Positions 36,899 to 46,131 of a stretch of DNA of 64,000 nt are shown one piece after another. Below the pieces are notes generated by a model. The model saw nothing but the letters and a program-made list of their open reading frames with translations. It had not been told where the DNA came from and searched no databases. Source of the stretch: an uncultured Rhodopila sp. (lineage in GTDB: Bacteria > Pseudomonadota > Alphaproteobacteria > Acetobacterales > Acetobacteraceae); the NCBI RefSeq assembly GCF_903915725.1, contig NZ_CAIWTY010000061.1, positions 32,639-96,638 on the forward strand. The letters run 5' to 3'. The position numbers and the translations under genes were made by a program. Each line of letters opens with the position of its first letter. The first letter of the stretch is position 1.

Positions 36899-38197
36899 TC
36901 ACCCCGCCTCCATGATCGCCCGCACCGCCTGCAAATCCCGCACGAACGCCGCGTATTCCCGCGCCCTGGATGCCGCGTCCGGTAACCGCAGCAGGTAGGA
37001 CGGATGCACTGTCACGAACGCCGTTTGCCCGTCCGGCAGTTGGAACGGCCGCCCGCGCTCTCGGCTGATCGTCACCGCCCGCCCCGTCACCGCCCGGGCG
37101 GCCGAACCGCCCATCAGCACCAGCAGGCGCGGCCGTACGCGGTCCCGCTCGATGTCCAGCCAGCCGCCGCAGGCCTGGATTTCCGGCACTTCCGGAGTCT
37201 GGTGGATCCGCCGCTTGCCGCGCTGCACGAACTTGAAGTGCTTCACCGAGTTGGTGACGTAGACGCTGCGGCGGTCGATGCCGGCTTCCTCCATGGCGCG
37301 ATCCATCATCTGGCCGGCGGGTCCGACGAAGGGGCGGCCGATGACGTCCTCCTGGTCGCCGGGCTGCTCGCCGACGAACATCACTGCGCTGTCCGCGGAA
37401 CCCTCGCCAAACACCACCTGGGTCGCCGGACCGAACAGCGGGCAGCGTTGGCACGAAACCGCGTCCTTAGCGGCCCGGATCAGCGCCGGATCAGACACGG
37501 AGCGCAATACCACCGGCCCCAAGGCGGGCTGATCCGGCGGCCGCGGAATTTCATCCAGGTCCTCGGCTTCCGGCACGGACGTTCCCGCTGCCGCCTGCTC
37601 CAGCAGCGCCGCGCCATGCCGATCCCACCAGGCCGCAAGCGCCTCGTCGTCCTCGGCGTGCCGCAGGCCGGAGCCGAACATCAGCGCCTGGCGGTCCCAG
37701 TGGGCCGTCCCGTCCGGAGTGACGATCGCGAACGTCCGCTCCGGGAACCGGCGGGCGATCAACTGCGCATTCGCCTCCAGCACGAAATGCGCCGGGGCGT
37801 ACCAGCCCAAATACCGCGCGCCGTCGTCCACCGGCAGGAACCGCAGGTTGGTGCGCATCCGGTGCGCGTCCGCCCGCACTGCCAAGGCCATGCGGCGAGC
37901 CAGCAGCAAATCGGGATCCTCCGCATCCTCCAGCAGCTTCTCGCCGGCATGCGAGCGCCAGACCAGGCTGTATAACAGGCCGAACCGCTCCGGCTCGCGT
38001 GCCTGGAACGCCACCGCGGCCAGCGACACCAGGGCCCGCGACACGTTGAAGCTGCCGGATGCATAGGGCAGGGGGTCCGATTGGCCGCCAACCGACCAGG
38101 ACAGTTCCGCCGGCTCGATCCCGGCCAGCACCAGCCGGCGTGCCGCCTGACGCCAGCCGTCCCAATCGGTCTCGCTGCTTAACGCGATCTGTCGCAT
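36899..38197 (-). CDS. UdgX-type uracil-DNA glycosylase fused to an N-terminal DUF4130 domain
   Basis: 432 residues. Residues ~1-215 match the DUF4130 / TIGR03915-type domain that usually accompanies a radical SAM DNA-repair-like partner. Residues ~235-432 form a family 4-like uracil-DNA glycosylase: CQRCPLFG (Fe-S ligands), GEQPGDQED (about residue 275), the KRRIH loop (about residue 329), and HPSYLLR (about residue 400). The KRRIH loop is the hallmark of UdgX, which forms a covalent bond with uracil-containing DNA through its His. No radical SAM gene is adjacent. Cytoplasmic, DNA repair. Length is normal for the fused form. Confidence 0.9.
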   Translation of the reverse strand: MRQIALSSETDWDGWRQAARRLVLAGIEPAELSWSVGGQSDPLPYASGSFNVSRALVSLAAVAFQAREPERFGLLYSLVWRSHAGEKLLEDAEDPDLLLARRMALAVRADAHRMRTNLRFLPVDDGARYLGWYAPAHFVLEANAQLIARRFPERTFAIVTPDGTAHWDRQALMFGSGLRHAEDDEALAAWWDRHGAALLEQAAAGTSVPEAEDLDEIPRPPDQPALGPVVLRSVSDPALIRAAKDAVSCQRCPLFGPATQVVFGEGSADSAVMFVGEQPGDQEDVIGRPFVGPAGQMMDRAMEEAGIDRRSVYVTNSVKHFKFVQRGKRRIHQTPEVPEIQACGGWLDIERDRVRPRLLVLMGGSAARAVTGRAVTISRERGRPFQLPDGQTAFVTVHPSYLLRLPDAASRAREYAAFVRDLQAVRAIMEAG

Positions 38198-38315
38198 GAC
38201 AATCAGGCAATCCCGGACTCGCGCGGCTTTGCACGCCGCGCTTTGGCTTTATGATACGCCAACGTGCCCGCGCGCAAAGCGGTTGCGAACACCCCGGGGA
38301 CGTCCAAAGCACCGC

Positions 38316-39239
38316 ATGCGATCATTCTGGCACTCCGCCTGGGGCCTTCTGGTTGCGGCCAACCTGTTCTGGGCCGGCAATATCGTCCTCGGGCGCGGCC
38401 TGGTGGGGCAGGTCCCGCCGGTCACGTTGTCCTGGTGCCGCTGGACGGGCGCATTCCTGGTCGCCATCGGCTTCGCCTGGCCGAGACTGAAGGCCGACGC
38501 GCCGGTCATGCTGCGGCACTGGAAGATGATGCTGCTGCTCTCGGCTACCGGCATCGCCTGCTACAACACCATGGCCTATCTCGGCCTGACCGGCACGACC
38601 GCGCTGAACGTGCTGTTGCTGCAATCCGCCACGCCGCTGATCATCGTGCTCTGGGCCTTCGCGCTGTTCCGGGAGACGCCGTCGCCCCGTCAGGCCGCGG
38701 GCGTGATGCTGTCCCTGACGGGCGTGGCGGTGATCGCCGGGCGCGGCTCGCCGGAGGTGCTGTGGCATCTGCGCCTGAACCACGGCGACCTCTGGGTGCT
38801 GGCGGCGCTGGCGATCTACGCCTTCTACTGCGTGATGCTGCGCAAGCGTCCGGCGGTGCATCCGCTGAGTTTCCTGGTCGCGGCGATGGGCATCGGCTCC
38901 TGCATGATCCTGCCGTTCATGCTGTGGGAGGTCGCGTCCGGCGCCTCGATCCAGGGCGGTCTGCCGTCCTGGATCGGCATTGCCTACACGGCGGTGCTGC
39001 CATCCTTCGTCGCCTACCTGTTTTTCAACCGCGGCGTGGAACTGATTGGCGCGGGAGCGGCCGGACAGTCGATGCATCTGATGCCGCTGTTCGGCAGCGT
39101 GCTGGCGGTGCTGTTCCTGCATGAGCGGTTCCAGGCCTACCATGCCATCGGCATCGCAATGATTGGCGGCGGTATCGTTCTTGCGTCGTTCAAAGCGTCA
39201 AAAGAAACGAAGACGGTTCCGCTCCCCAACAGAATGTGA
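38316..39239 (+). CDS. DMT-superfamily (EamA) transporter
   Basis: 307 residues from ATG 38316; the frame opens at 38196 but that section is not hydrophobic. Ten membrane helices form two EamA repeats (first: WGLLVAANLFWAGNIVLGRG; second: NHGDLWVLAALAIYAFYCVM). These inner-membrane proteins export or import small metabolites, often amino acids or nucleosides. The substrate is unknown. The C-terminus overlaps no other gene; a small PRC-barrel gene begins 65 nt later on the same strand. Confidence 0.9.
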   Translation: MRSFWHSAWGLLVAANLFWAGNIVLGRGLVGQVPPVTLSWCRWTGAFLVAIGFAWPRLKADAPVMLRHWKMMLLLSATGIACYNTMAYLGLTGTTALNVLLLQSATPLIIVLWAFALFRETPSPRQAAGVMLSLTGVAVIAGRGSPEVLWHLRLNHGDLWVLAALAIYAFYCVMLRKRPAVHPLSFLVAAMGIGSCMILPFMLWEVASGASIQGGLPSWIGIAYTAVLPSFVAYLFFNRGVELIGAGAAGQSMHLMPLFGSVLAVLFLHERFQAYHAIGIAMIGGGIVLASFKASKETKTVPLPNRM

Positions 39240-39303
39240 ACCCGCCTTCAACTTGATACCGGCGGGCGTGCTTCCGACCTCTGCCGATCCGGCGGAGGCA
39301 GCG

Positions 39304-39729
39304 ATGCAACGAATGGCCCTGATCATGATGGCATCCGTCACGATCGCGATTTGTCCCGCCGCGCGCGCGGACGATCCGCCTGCGGCCAGTTCGGTCCAGA
39401 CCGTGCAGCCCGAGGATGCCGAGGCGATCCTCGGCCGCAGCGTCACCGGCCCCGACGGCAAGGACATCGGACGCCTGGTTGACGTGCTGGTGGACGAGAA
39501 CGGCCAGCCGCAGGCCGCGGTCATCGATTTCGGCGGCTTCATGGGCGTCGGCAGCCGCAAGGTCGCGGTGCACTGGAGCGCGCTGCGCTTCAATCCCGGC
39601 AGCAGCAAGCATCAAGTGACGCTGGAGATGACCCCGGACCAGATCAAGGCGGCGCCCGAGTTCAGCAATACCGGCAAGGCTGCGCCGGTCGTCACGCCCG
39701 CCGACGCCGCGCCGCCACCGGCCCGTTAA
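39304..39729 (+). CDS. Exported PRC-barrel domain protein
   Basis: 141 residues from ATG 39304, which follows GGAGG; the open frame starts earlier but lacks coding character there. Signal peptide: MALIMMASVTIAICPAARA. The PRC-barrel follows (EAILGRSVTGPDGKDIGRLVDVLVD ... AVIDFGGFMGVG, in pieces). The tail is Pro/Ala-rich. PRC-barrel proteins of this exported type are thought to be structural or binding proteins in the periplasm; the function is not known. An MFS transporter gene starts 5 nt after its stop, so the two are likely co-transcribed. Confidence 0.85.
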   Translation: MQRMALIMMASVTIAICPAARADDPPAASSVQTVQPEDAEAILGRSVTGPDGKDIGRLVDVLVDENGQPQAAVIDFGGFMGVGSRKVAVHWSALRFNPGSSKHQVTLEMTPDQIKAAPEFSNTGKAAPVVTPADAAPPPAR

Positions 39730-39734
39730 CGCGC

Positions 39735-40937
39735 ATGCGGCGCTTTATCCCGTCATGGCCGTCCAGCAACCGCGCCCTGGACCTGGTGAACTTTTTCGTC
39801 GCCGACGTGCAGACCGGCTTCGGCCCCTTCGTCGCCGTCTACCTCACCACGCAAAAATGGACCCAGGTGGAGATCGGCTTTGCCCTGACGCTCGGCACCG
39901 TCACCTCGCTGGTCAGCCAGCTTCCGGCCGGCGCGCTGGTGGACGCCGTCCGCAACAAGCGCGGCGTCGCATCCGGCGCGCTGGTTGCGGTGATCCTCGC
40001 CGCCCTGCTGCTGGCGGCGCTGCCGGATCGTCTGCCGGTGCTGGTGGCCCAGATGCTGCATGGTTTCGCCAGTTGCATCCTGACCCCGGCGATTGCCGCG
40101 ATCAGCCTGCATTTGGTTGGCCATGCCGGGCTGGGCGAGCGGCTGGGGCGCAACGCCCGCTATGCCTCCATCGGCAACGGCATGGCCGCGGCGGTGATGG
40201 GCGCGACGGGAGCCTATCTGTCCTCGCGCTTCGTCTTTCTGCTCACCGCCGCGTTGTGCGTGCCGGCGCTGATCTCGCTCTGGTCGATTGGCGCCGGTAG
40301 CCACGCGCGCGGCCAGACCACCAGCCGGCTGGTGGACATGACCGGGCTGAGGCGTCTCTTCGGCGACCAAAAATTGATGGTCTTCAGCGCCTGCGTCATG
40401 CTGTTCCATATGTCCAACGCGGCGATGCTGCCGCTGGCGGGCGCGGCGGTGACGATGCGGGCCGGGGGTTTCGCCAACCTGATCATCGCCGCCTGCATCG
40501 TCGTGCCGCAATGCGTCGTCGCCCTGCTGTCCCCGCGCATCGGGCGTGCCGCCGAGCGGTTCGGACGCAAGCGGTTGCTGCTGCTGGGCTGGGGCGCGCT
40601 GCCGTTGCGCGGCGTGCTGCTGGCGGTGCTGCCCGGGGCGTGGCCGCTGGTGGCGGGCCAGGCGGTCAGCGGCATCAGCGCGGCGGTGTTCGGGGTGCTG
40701 CTGCCATTGGTGGCCTCCGACCTGACGCTGGGCACGGCGCATTTCAACCTGTGCATGGGCGTCCTCGGCCTCGCGGCCTATATTGGCGCGGCGATCAGCA
40801 CGACGATGTCGGGCGGTATCGCCGATACCGCCGGCATGCAGGCGGCGTTCTTCACCCTGGCCGGCATCGGCATGGCGGCTTTCGTTACGGTATTAGTGAC
40901 AATGCCGGAGACGCGGCCGGCGCGGCCGGCGGATTGA
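39735..40937 (+). CDS. MFS transporter
   Basis: 400 residues with about twelve hydrophobic helices. A typical MFS loop 2-3 motif is visible (GALVDAVRNKRG, about residue 65). The N-terminus (NFFVADVQTGFGPFVAVYL) resembles the branch of MFS proteins found in alphaproteobacteria next to stress or exported proteins. It should be an inner-membrane permease driven by the proton gradient. Substrate unknown. The start at ATG 39735 is 5 nt after the PRC-barrel gene, indicating an operon. Confidence 0.9.
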   Translation: MRRFIPSWPSSNRALDLVNFFVADVQTGFGPFVAVYLTTQKWTQVEIGFALTLGTVTSLVSQLPAGALVDAVRNKRGVASGALVAVILAALLLAALPDRLPVLVAQMLHGFASCILTPAIAAISLHLVGHAGLGERLGRNARYASIGNGMAAAVMGATGAYLSSRFVFLLTAALCVPALISLWSIGAGSHARGQTTSRLVDMTGLRRLFGDQKLMVFSACVMLFHMSNAAMLPLAGAAVTMRAGGFANLIIAACIVVPQCVVALLSPRIGRAAERFGRKRLLLLGWGALPLRGVLLAVLPGAWPLVAGQAVSGISAAVFGVLLPLVASDLTLGTAHFNLCMGVLGLAAYIGAAISTTMSGGIADTAGMQAAFFTLAGIGMAAFVTVLVTMPETRPARPAD

Positions 40938-41070
40938 ACGCGGGCGGCGGTCCAAGCCGTTACTGATGACAATCTATTTCCTTGAGGTGACCGCGTTTCC
41001 GGAAGGGACCTCTTGTAAAAATACCGATAAGCACTTATGCTTTCGATTGTTTAGTGCTAAGGTGATACAA

Positions 41071-43413
41071 TTGCGGCGGATTCAGACAAAATTGTTTCTG
41101 ATCGTGCTCGTAGCCATGGTGCCGGCCCTCTGCATCCAGGCCTACACCGAGTTCAAGGCGCGGCAAATCCGGCAACAGCTCGTGCAGGACGAGGCCCTGC
41201 GCCTGGTGCGCCTGGTGGCGTCCGAGCAGCAGCAAATCGTCGAGGGCGCCGAACAGGTGCTGAACGTCATCGCCAGCGCGCCCGCCGTGCAGGACAACGA
41301 CCCCGAACCGTGCCAACGCATGCTGGCCAACCTGCTGAAGCAGGCGCCACGCTATTCCTCTACCGGTGTTGTCGGACTTGATGGCCATCTCCGCTGCGCG
41401 CCGTTTCCGTTCGACCAGCAGCTCGACGTCTCCGGACGGGACTTCTTCGCCCGCGCGGTCCGGAGCGGGGGCTTTGTCATTTCCGGATACACCGTCGGCC
41501 TGGTGTCGAAGCGGCCGGCGATCCACATGGCCAAGCCGTTCCGGGACGCGGCCGGAAAGGTCGCGGGCGTGGTCGTGGTAGCGCTCGATCTCGACTGGCT
41601 GGGACAGCAGCTTTATCGCCTGCCGCTGCCGCCGGGCGCCACCGCGCTGGTCAGCGACCGTAACGGCGTGATGCTGGCGCGCTATCCCGAAGGCGCGCGT
41701 TTCGTCGGCCAGTCCATGCCGCCAAAGAACCATTTTCTGCTCGAAGGCGATCAGGTCGGCCTTGCCCTGGTCGACAGCCTGGACGGACGCCCGGACATGA
41801 AGGCCTTTTCGCCGCCCGGCGCGGAACCCAAGGGGCTGTTCATCGGTGTCGGGCTGGACCGCGACCTTAGCTTCGCCGAGGTGACGGAGGCTAACCTGGT
41901 CGGGTTGGTGCTGATTGTCCTCGCCCTGGCGATGGCGCTGGCAACGACGGCCTTCCTTGGCCGGCGCCTGCTCGGCCGTCCGGTCAGGCAGCTTCTCGCC
42001 GCCGCGGCGCGTTGGCGTACCGGCGACCTCGCCGTCCCCACCGGCCTGGCCAGGGACTCCGGCGAATTCGGCCAACTCGGCATCGCCTTCGACGGCATGG
42101 CGGAGGCGCTGGCCGGACGCGAGCGGACCTTGCGCGAAAGCGAGGCCGTGCTGCGCAGCCTGACCGACACATTGGAGGTGCGCGTGCGGGAGGAGATCGC
42201 CGCGCGGGAAAGCGCCCAGGCCCGCGCCGCCCAGGCCGAGCGGATGCAGGCGCTCGGCCTGCTGGCCGGCGGCATCGCGCACGACTTCAATAACGTCTTG
42301 CAGGCCGTCGGCGGCGCCGCGTCGCTGATCGAGCGCCGCGCGCACGATGAAGCCGGGGTCCGCCGGCTGGCGCGGATCGCGATCGAGGCGGCCGGGCGAG
42401 GCAGTTCGGTCACCCGCCGTCTGCTGGCGTTCGGCCGCCGCGGCGATCTGCGCGCCGAGGCTCTCGATGCCGCGGCCTTGCTGCATGATTTGCGGGAGAT
42501 CTTTGCCCACACCCTGGGCGCCGGCATTGAAATCGATATCCGGGTGAAACCCGGCCTGGCGCAGGTGCTTGCCGACAAGGGGCAGCTCGAGATCGCCCTG
42601 GTCAACCTCGCCGGCAATGCGCGCGATGCGATGCCGGAGGGCGGCCGTCTGATCCTCGCCGCCGAGAGGGACGTCATCGCTCCGGGCGGCAAGCAGCACC
42701 CGGCCGGCCTGGCCCCCGGGCGTTATGTCCGCTTCTGCGTCACTGATACGGGGACGGGCATGGACGCGTCCACGCTGGCCCGGGCGGGTCAGCCGTTCTT
42801 CACCACCAAGGCGATGGGTGTGGGCACCGGGCTGGGCCTGCCAATGGCCAAAGGCTTCGCCGATCAGTCGGGCGGTGCGCTGAGCATCAGGAGCAGTCCG
42901 GGGAAGGGCACGACGGTCGAACTCTGGCTGCCGGAGGCCGCCCCTGCCGCAAAGCTTCGCGGCAGGGCGGCTGAACCCGCGGCGAAGCCGCTTGCACCGC
43001 CGGCCGGCGAACCCCGGCAATCCGCCCGTGTGCTGGTCGTGGACGATGAGGCCATGGTGAGGGACGTGCTCTCGAAGCAACTGGAGGATGCCGGCTATGA
43101 TGTGCTCGTCGCCGCGGACGGGGACCGGGCACTCGCGCTGATCGCCGCTGAAGAAGCGGTTGACGTCCTCGTCACGGACCTTTCGATGCCCGGCATGAAT
43201 GGCCTCGCCGTCATCCGTGCGGCGCAGGAGCGCCGGCCGGGGCTGCCCGCGATTCTGCTCACCGGGTATGCAGGGGATGGCGCCGCCCTGGCGGCGGGTG
43301 GGTCCGTCGCCGGCGCCTTTCTGCTGCTGCGCAAGCCAATCCCGATGCAGGATCTCATTGACCGGATACAGGCTTTGCTGGAAGCACGTGCCTGTCAGGA
43401 ACCGGTGGCATGA
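41071..43413 (+). CDS. Hybrid histidine kinase with periplasmic sensor, HAMP and receiver (paralogue)
   Basis: 780 residues from a TTG at 41071 (AAGGTG site), chosen because the sequence from there (LRRIQTKLFLIVLVAMVPAL) aligns end-to-end with the start of the kinase at 12293-14587. Layout is the same: membrane segment, PDC/dCache-like periplasmic sensor, second membrane segment (GLVLIVLALAMALATTAFL), HAMP, kinase core with GLLAGGIAHDFNNVLQAV (His ~404), ATPase motifs DTGTGMD and GVGTGLGLPMAKGF, and a receiver with VLVVDDEAMV and VTDLSMPGMNG (Asp ~703). No output domain. The upstream 130 bp is relatively A/T-rich and contains a short palindrome ATAAGCACTTAT. Confidence 0.92.
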   Translation: MRRIQTKLFLIVLVAMVPALCIQAYTEFKARQIRQQLVQDEALRLVRLVASEQQQIVEGAEQVLNVIASAPAVQDNDPEPCQRMLANLLKQAPRYSSTGVVGLDGHLRCAPFPFDQQLDVSGRDFFARAVRSGGFVISGYTVGLVSKRPAIHMAKPFRDAAGKVAGVVVVALDLDWLGQQLYRLPLPPGATALVSDRNGVMLARYPEGARFVGQSMPPKNHFLLEGDQVGLALVDSLDGRPDMKAFSPPGAEPKGLFIGVGLDRDLSFAEVTEANLVGLVLIVLALAMALATTAFLGRRLLGRPVRQLLAAAARWRTGDLAVPTGLARDSGEFGQLGIAFDGMAEALAGRERTLRESEAVLRSLTDTLEVRVREEIAARESAQARAAQAERMQALGLLAGGIAHDFNNVLQAVGGAASLIERRAHDEAGVRRLARIAIEAAGRGSSVTRRLLAFGRRGDLRAEALDAAALLHDLREIFAHTLGAGIEIDIRVKPGLAQVLADKGQLEIALVNLAGNARDAMPEGGRLILAAERDVIAPGGKQHPAGLAPGRYVRFCVTDTGTGMDASTLARAGQPFFTTKAMGVGTGLGLPMAKGFADQSGGALSIRSSPGKGTTVELWLPEAAPAAKLRGRAAEPAAKPLAPPAGEPRQSARVLVVDDEAMVRDVLSKQLEDAGYDVLVAADGDRALALIAAEEAVDVLVTDLSMPGMNGLAVIRAAQERRPGLPAILLTGYAGDGAALAAGGSVAGAFLLLRKPIPMQDLIDRIQALLEARACQEPVA

Positions 43414-43511
43414 TCCCGCGGGCTGATTGCAACCTGGTATCGCCTGATGCCAATCGGCCGGAAAAGGTCTAATGACACCTCCGCACCGATTATCCGGAGT
43501 TCAGCATTCCC

Positions 43512-43763
43512 ATGCCGCACAGCATTCTTCTCCTGCCGTTCGTCACTGCCTTCGTTATCTTCGTATTTCGATTCTACACCCGGGAAGGCGCATCGTCGCT
43601 GGCCAAACCCAGTTTTCTGATGGCGCTCGCAACCTCGCTGACCGCCCTGCTTTTTATTGCCCTCAATGTACTCAAAATCCTGCCGCCCTACGGCGCCGTC
43701 GGCTTTGCCTTGGTTGGGCTGGCGCTGCTTGGCGTATCGATAACGCGGATGTTCATGATCTGA
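43512..43763 (+). CDS. Small membrane protein, unknown function
   Basis: 83 residues with three hydrophobic helices (ILLLPFVTAFVIFVFRFY; FLMALATSLTALLFIALNVL; GAVGFALVGLALLGVSI). Ordinary codon use for this genome and a well-defined hydrophobic pattern support a real gene. A GGAG sits 14 nt upstream of the ATG, farther than usual. It follows the hybrid kinase by about 100 nt on the same strand. A small GCCCGG/CCGGGC hairpin occurs downstream at about 43812-43829, between this gene and the convergent operon. No family recognised. Confidence 0.6.
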   Translation: MPHSILLLPFVTAFVIFVFRFYTREGASSLAKPSFLMALATSLTALLFIALNVLKILPPYGAVGFALVGLALLGVSITRMFMI

Positions 43764-43880
43764 CCCAAGCCGACGTTGAGCATGACCCGCCGGGGCCGTT
43801 GCTCACGTCATGCCCGGCTGGTCCGGGCTATGCCGAAGAGGCGAGATTGACCAGGTGGCGTGACGCCGGCCCGGCCGCCG

Positions 43881-44564
43881 CTACTTGCGCAAAAGGCGCG
43901 ACCAGAACCCGGTCTGCGCACGCTTGCCGTGCGAGACATGCGGCGTGGCCGAGGGCGGGGGCAGGGCGGCGCTGATCAGGTGCCGCCCGACGTCGCGGCG
44001 TGCAATCTGCGCCCTCTGGAATGCGATGATCAACCGTCCGGTGTCCGCCTGCTCACGCGCCGCCAGCACGTCCGCCCAGGCTGCGGCCTGATCGAACAGG
44101 CCGGCGCGGCGCAGCACATCCAGCCGCCGCAGCCCGAGTTCGACGTCTTCCGTCCCGTCCCACAGCGCCGCGACCTCCTGGCGCAAGCGGGCCGCGTCGG
44201 TCATCACGGCGGCGTCATCCGCCGCCCAGGCCGCCTGCAGCAGGGCCTCCGCCTGTTGCTGATGATCCCCGGTGCGCTCGCAGATCAGCGCCCAGCGGCG
44301 GAACGGCAGGGTCTCCTCCAGGCCGGAGGTGCTCAGCGCGCGGTATGCGTCCGAGTCGACGACCGCCTTTGCCGCCGGGGGGAGTGCCGCGAGATCCGGC
44401 GCGGCGGCCCGGCAGCGCGGACATTGCTGAATCCAGTCGGGCAGGGTGGAGCGCGTCGGCTCCCCCGGACGCATGTCCAGGTCCGGCGCGATCTCCGGCT
44501 GAGGGGCGGCAAACGCGGCTCTGGCCGGCGCGCCGCAAACTGCACAAATGCTGGTTTGAGTCAT
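43881..44564 (-). CDS. Zinc-ribbon-containing protein with helical C-terminal region, unknown function
   Basis: 227 residues. N-terminal CAVCG (about residue 8) and CPRC (about residue 48) make a probable four-Cys zinc ribbon. After this the chain is helical and TPR-like (WALICERTGDHQQQAEALLQAAWAAD). The C-terminus is basic (FWSRLLRK). The start codon overlaps the stop of the aminotransferase gene in an ATGA, so translation is coupled. It is the last gene of a four-gene minus-strand operon. Some resemblance to DUF2225-type proteins, not firm. Cytoplasmic. Confidence 0.75.
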   Translation of the reverse strand: MTQTSICAVCGAPARAAFAAPQPEIAPDLDMRPGEPTRSTLPDWIQQCPRCRAAAPDLAALPPAAKAVVDSDAYRALSTSGLEETLPFRRWALICERTGDHQQQAEALLQAAWAADDAAVMTDAARLRQEVAALWDGTEDVELGLRRLDVLRRAGLFDQAAAWADVLAAREQADTGRLIIAFQRAQIARRDVGRHLISAALPPPSATPHVSHGKRAQTGFWSRLLRK

Positions 44565-45745
44565 GATCCTATCTCCGCCCGAAGTCCGTCGCGCAGGCGA
44601 TGCATCGCCCGCTCCATCAGCGGTGCGGACTGAGCGAAGCAGACCCGCAGCCAGCCTTCGCCCGCCGAACCGAAAGCCACGCCCGGAGCCACGGCTACGC
44701 CGTGCCGGGTGACGAGTTTCTTCGCCAGATCGAGACTATCGCGCAAGCCCTCGACCGCGAGAAAGGCATAAAACGCACCCGGCGGCGGCCGGTAGCGAAC
44801 GCCGTTCAGACCCGACAGCGCCTCCCCGGCCAGGGCACGCCCGGCCGCGCAATAGGCGCGGAAGTCATCCACCGCCCGGGTGTCGCCGACGGCGGCCACG
44901 CCGCCCTGCTGGATGAACGGCGCAACGCCGGAATGCGACACTTCGACGATGTTGACGAAGACCTCCTGCGTGCCGTCAGGCACCACCAGCCAGCCCAGCC
45001 GCCAGCCGGTCATCATCCAGGTCTTGGAAAAGCTGTTGCAGACGATGATGCGGTCGTGCGGCTCGGCAATGTCCAGGATCGAAGGCGCCGCGGGGCGCCC
45101 GTCATACACCAGGCGGGAATAGACCTCGTCGGAGATCAGCCAGGCGCCGTGCCGCCGGCAGATGTCGCGGATCGCGCGAAGGTCCGATTCTTCCGCGGTC
45201 CAGCCGGTCGGGTTGCCGGGGGAATTCAGGATGAATGCGCGCGCGCCGGCCATCAGCGAGTCGAGGCGATCGAGGTCGAGGTGGAAGCCGCCATCCGGCA
45301 GGGCGTCCAGATCGATCTGCTCGACGGCGGCCCCGCGAAGATGCGCCGCATTGGGAATGTTCGGCCAGATCGGCCCGTGCACGACGACCCGGTCGCCGGC
45401 GCGGATCACCGCCGCCATGGCTATCGACAGCCCCGCCATGCCCGACGCGGTCACCTGGATGCGGCCTTCCGCCACCGGCCTGGCGTGCAGCCGGGACAGG
45501 TAGGCCGCCAGCGCCGTCCGCAAGGCCGGCAGGCCGCGCACGTCGGGGTAGCGGGTTTCTCCGTTCGCCAGCGCCTGAGCCGCGGCTTGCCGCGCGGAGT
45601 CGGGGCTCGGCTGGTCGGATTCGCCGAAGCACAGGAAATCCACGTCCGGCGTGGCGAAGGCGAGGCGCGCCACTTCGACGATGCGCGAACCCGGGATGAA
45701 GGTCAGATCCATGACGTTCATATGGGGTTTCGCCGCTTCGTCCAT
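44561..45745 (-). CDS. Class I/II PLP-dependent aminotransferase
   Basis: 394 residues from ATG 45745 (GGAAG site); the frame opens upstream, overlapping the lipoprotein gene. Motifs: GETRYPDVRGLPALRTALA, ILNSPGNPTGWTAEE, LISDEVYSRLVYDG, and the PLP-binding NSFSKTWMMTGWRLGW with Lys near residue 241. It resembles aspartate/kynurenine-type aminotransferases of fold type I. The amino-group donor is unknown. It is coupled to the zinc-ribbon gene by an ATGA overlap and lies 44 nt after a lipoprotein gene. Cytoplasmic, homodimer expected. Confidence 0.92.
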   Translation of the reverse strand: MDEAAKPHMNVMDLTFIPGSRIVEVARLAFATPDVDFLCFGESDQPSPDSARQAAAQALANGETRYPDVRGLPALRTALAAYLSRLHARPVAEGRIQVTASGMAGLSIAMAAVIRAGDRVVVHGPIWPNIPNAAHLRGAAVEQIDLDALPDGGFHLDLDRLDSLMAGARAFILNSPGNPTGWTAEESDLRAIRDICRRHGAWLISDEVYSRLVYDGRPAAPSILDIAEPHDRIIVCNSFSKTWMMTGWRLGWLVVPDGTQEVFVNIVEVSHSGVAPFIQQGGVAAVGDTRAVDDFRAYCAAGRALAGEALSGLNGVRYRPPPGAFYAFLAVEGLRDSLDLAKKLVTRHGVAVAPGVAFGSAGEGWLRVCFAQSAPLMERAMHRLRDGLRAEIGS

Positions 45746-45789
45746 CGGCGAAACTTCCGGCCGAGGCGTTAAATGAAGACCGGGGCGGC

Positions 45790-46131
45790 TCAGTGTTGGT
45801 CCGCCGGCGGCTGGCTGCGCTCGGCCCCCGTGCCGGTGTTGCGGATGCAATTGCTGACCAGCTTGTCGTGCGCGTAAAGCTGAGACAGGCCGCGGCTGGG
45901 GTTGTCGGGGTTGTAGTTGGCTGAGAACGGCGAGTTGACCGAGGAATTCGGGGCGTAGATATCCCCGCGGTTCTGGCGATCGTAGACCGCGTCGGCACGT
46001 TCGCGGCAGGCGGCGGCGGTCTGGGCATCGGCCTGTGCCTGGCCGGAGGCTGGAGCGCCGCCGTCGCAGGCGGACAGGGCGAGGGCCCCGAGGATGGCCC
46101 CGGTCACGATAACGATACGGCGGCAGTTCAT
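45790..46131 (-). CDS. Small lipoprotein, unknown function
   Basis: 113 residues from ATG 46131, with an AGGAG ribosome site. A lipoprotein signal ends in ALALSAC (Cys ~22), so the mature protein is anchored in the envelope. The rest (CRERADAVYDRQNRGDIY, SPFSANYNPDNPSRGLSQLY, VSNCIRNTG) is polar with two further Cys that may form a disulfide. The ATG overlaps the stop of the preceding gene (ATGA). I know similar short lipoproteins from Acetobacteraceae but no function for them. Confidence 0.82.
   Translation of the reverse strand: MNCRRIVIVTGAILGALALSACDGGAPASGQAQADAQTAAACRERADAVYDRQNRGDIYAPNSSVNSPFSANYNPDNPSRGLSQLYAHDKLVSNCIRNTGTGAERSQPPADQH

Noticed and set aside
43807..43835. Terminator between the small membrane protein gene and the convergent operon
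   Set aside because: A GCCCGG/CCGGGC hairpin is present but only 6 bp with no T-run; listed only in the gene entry as a possible degraded repeat.
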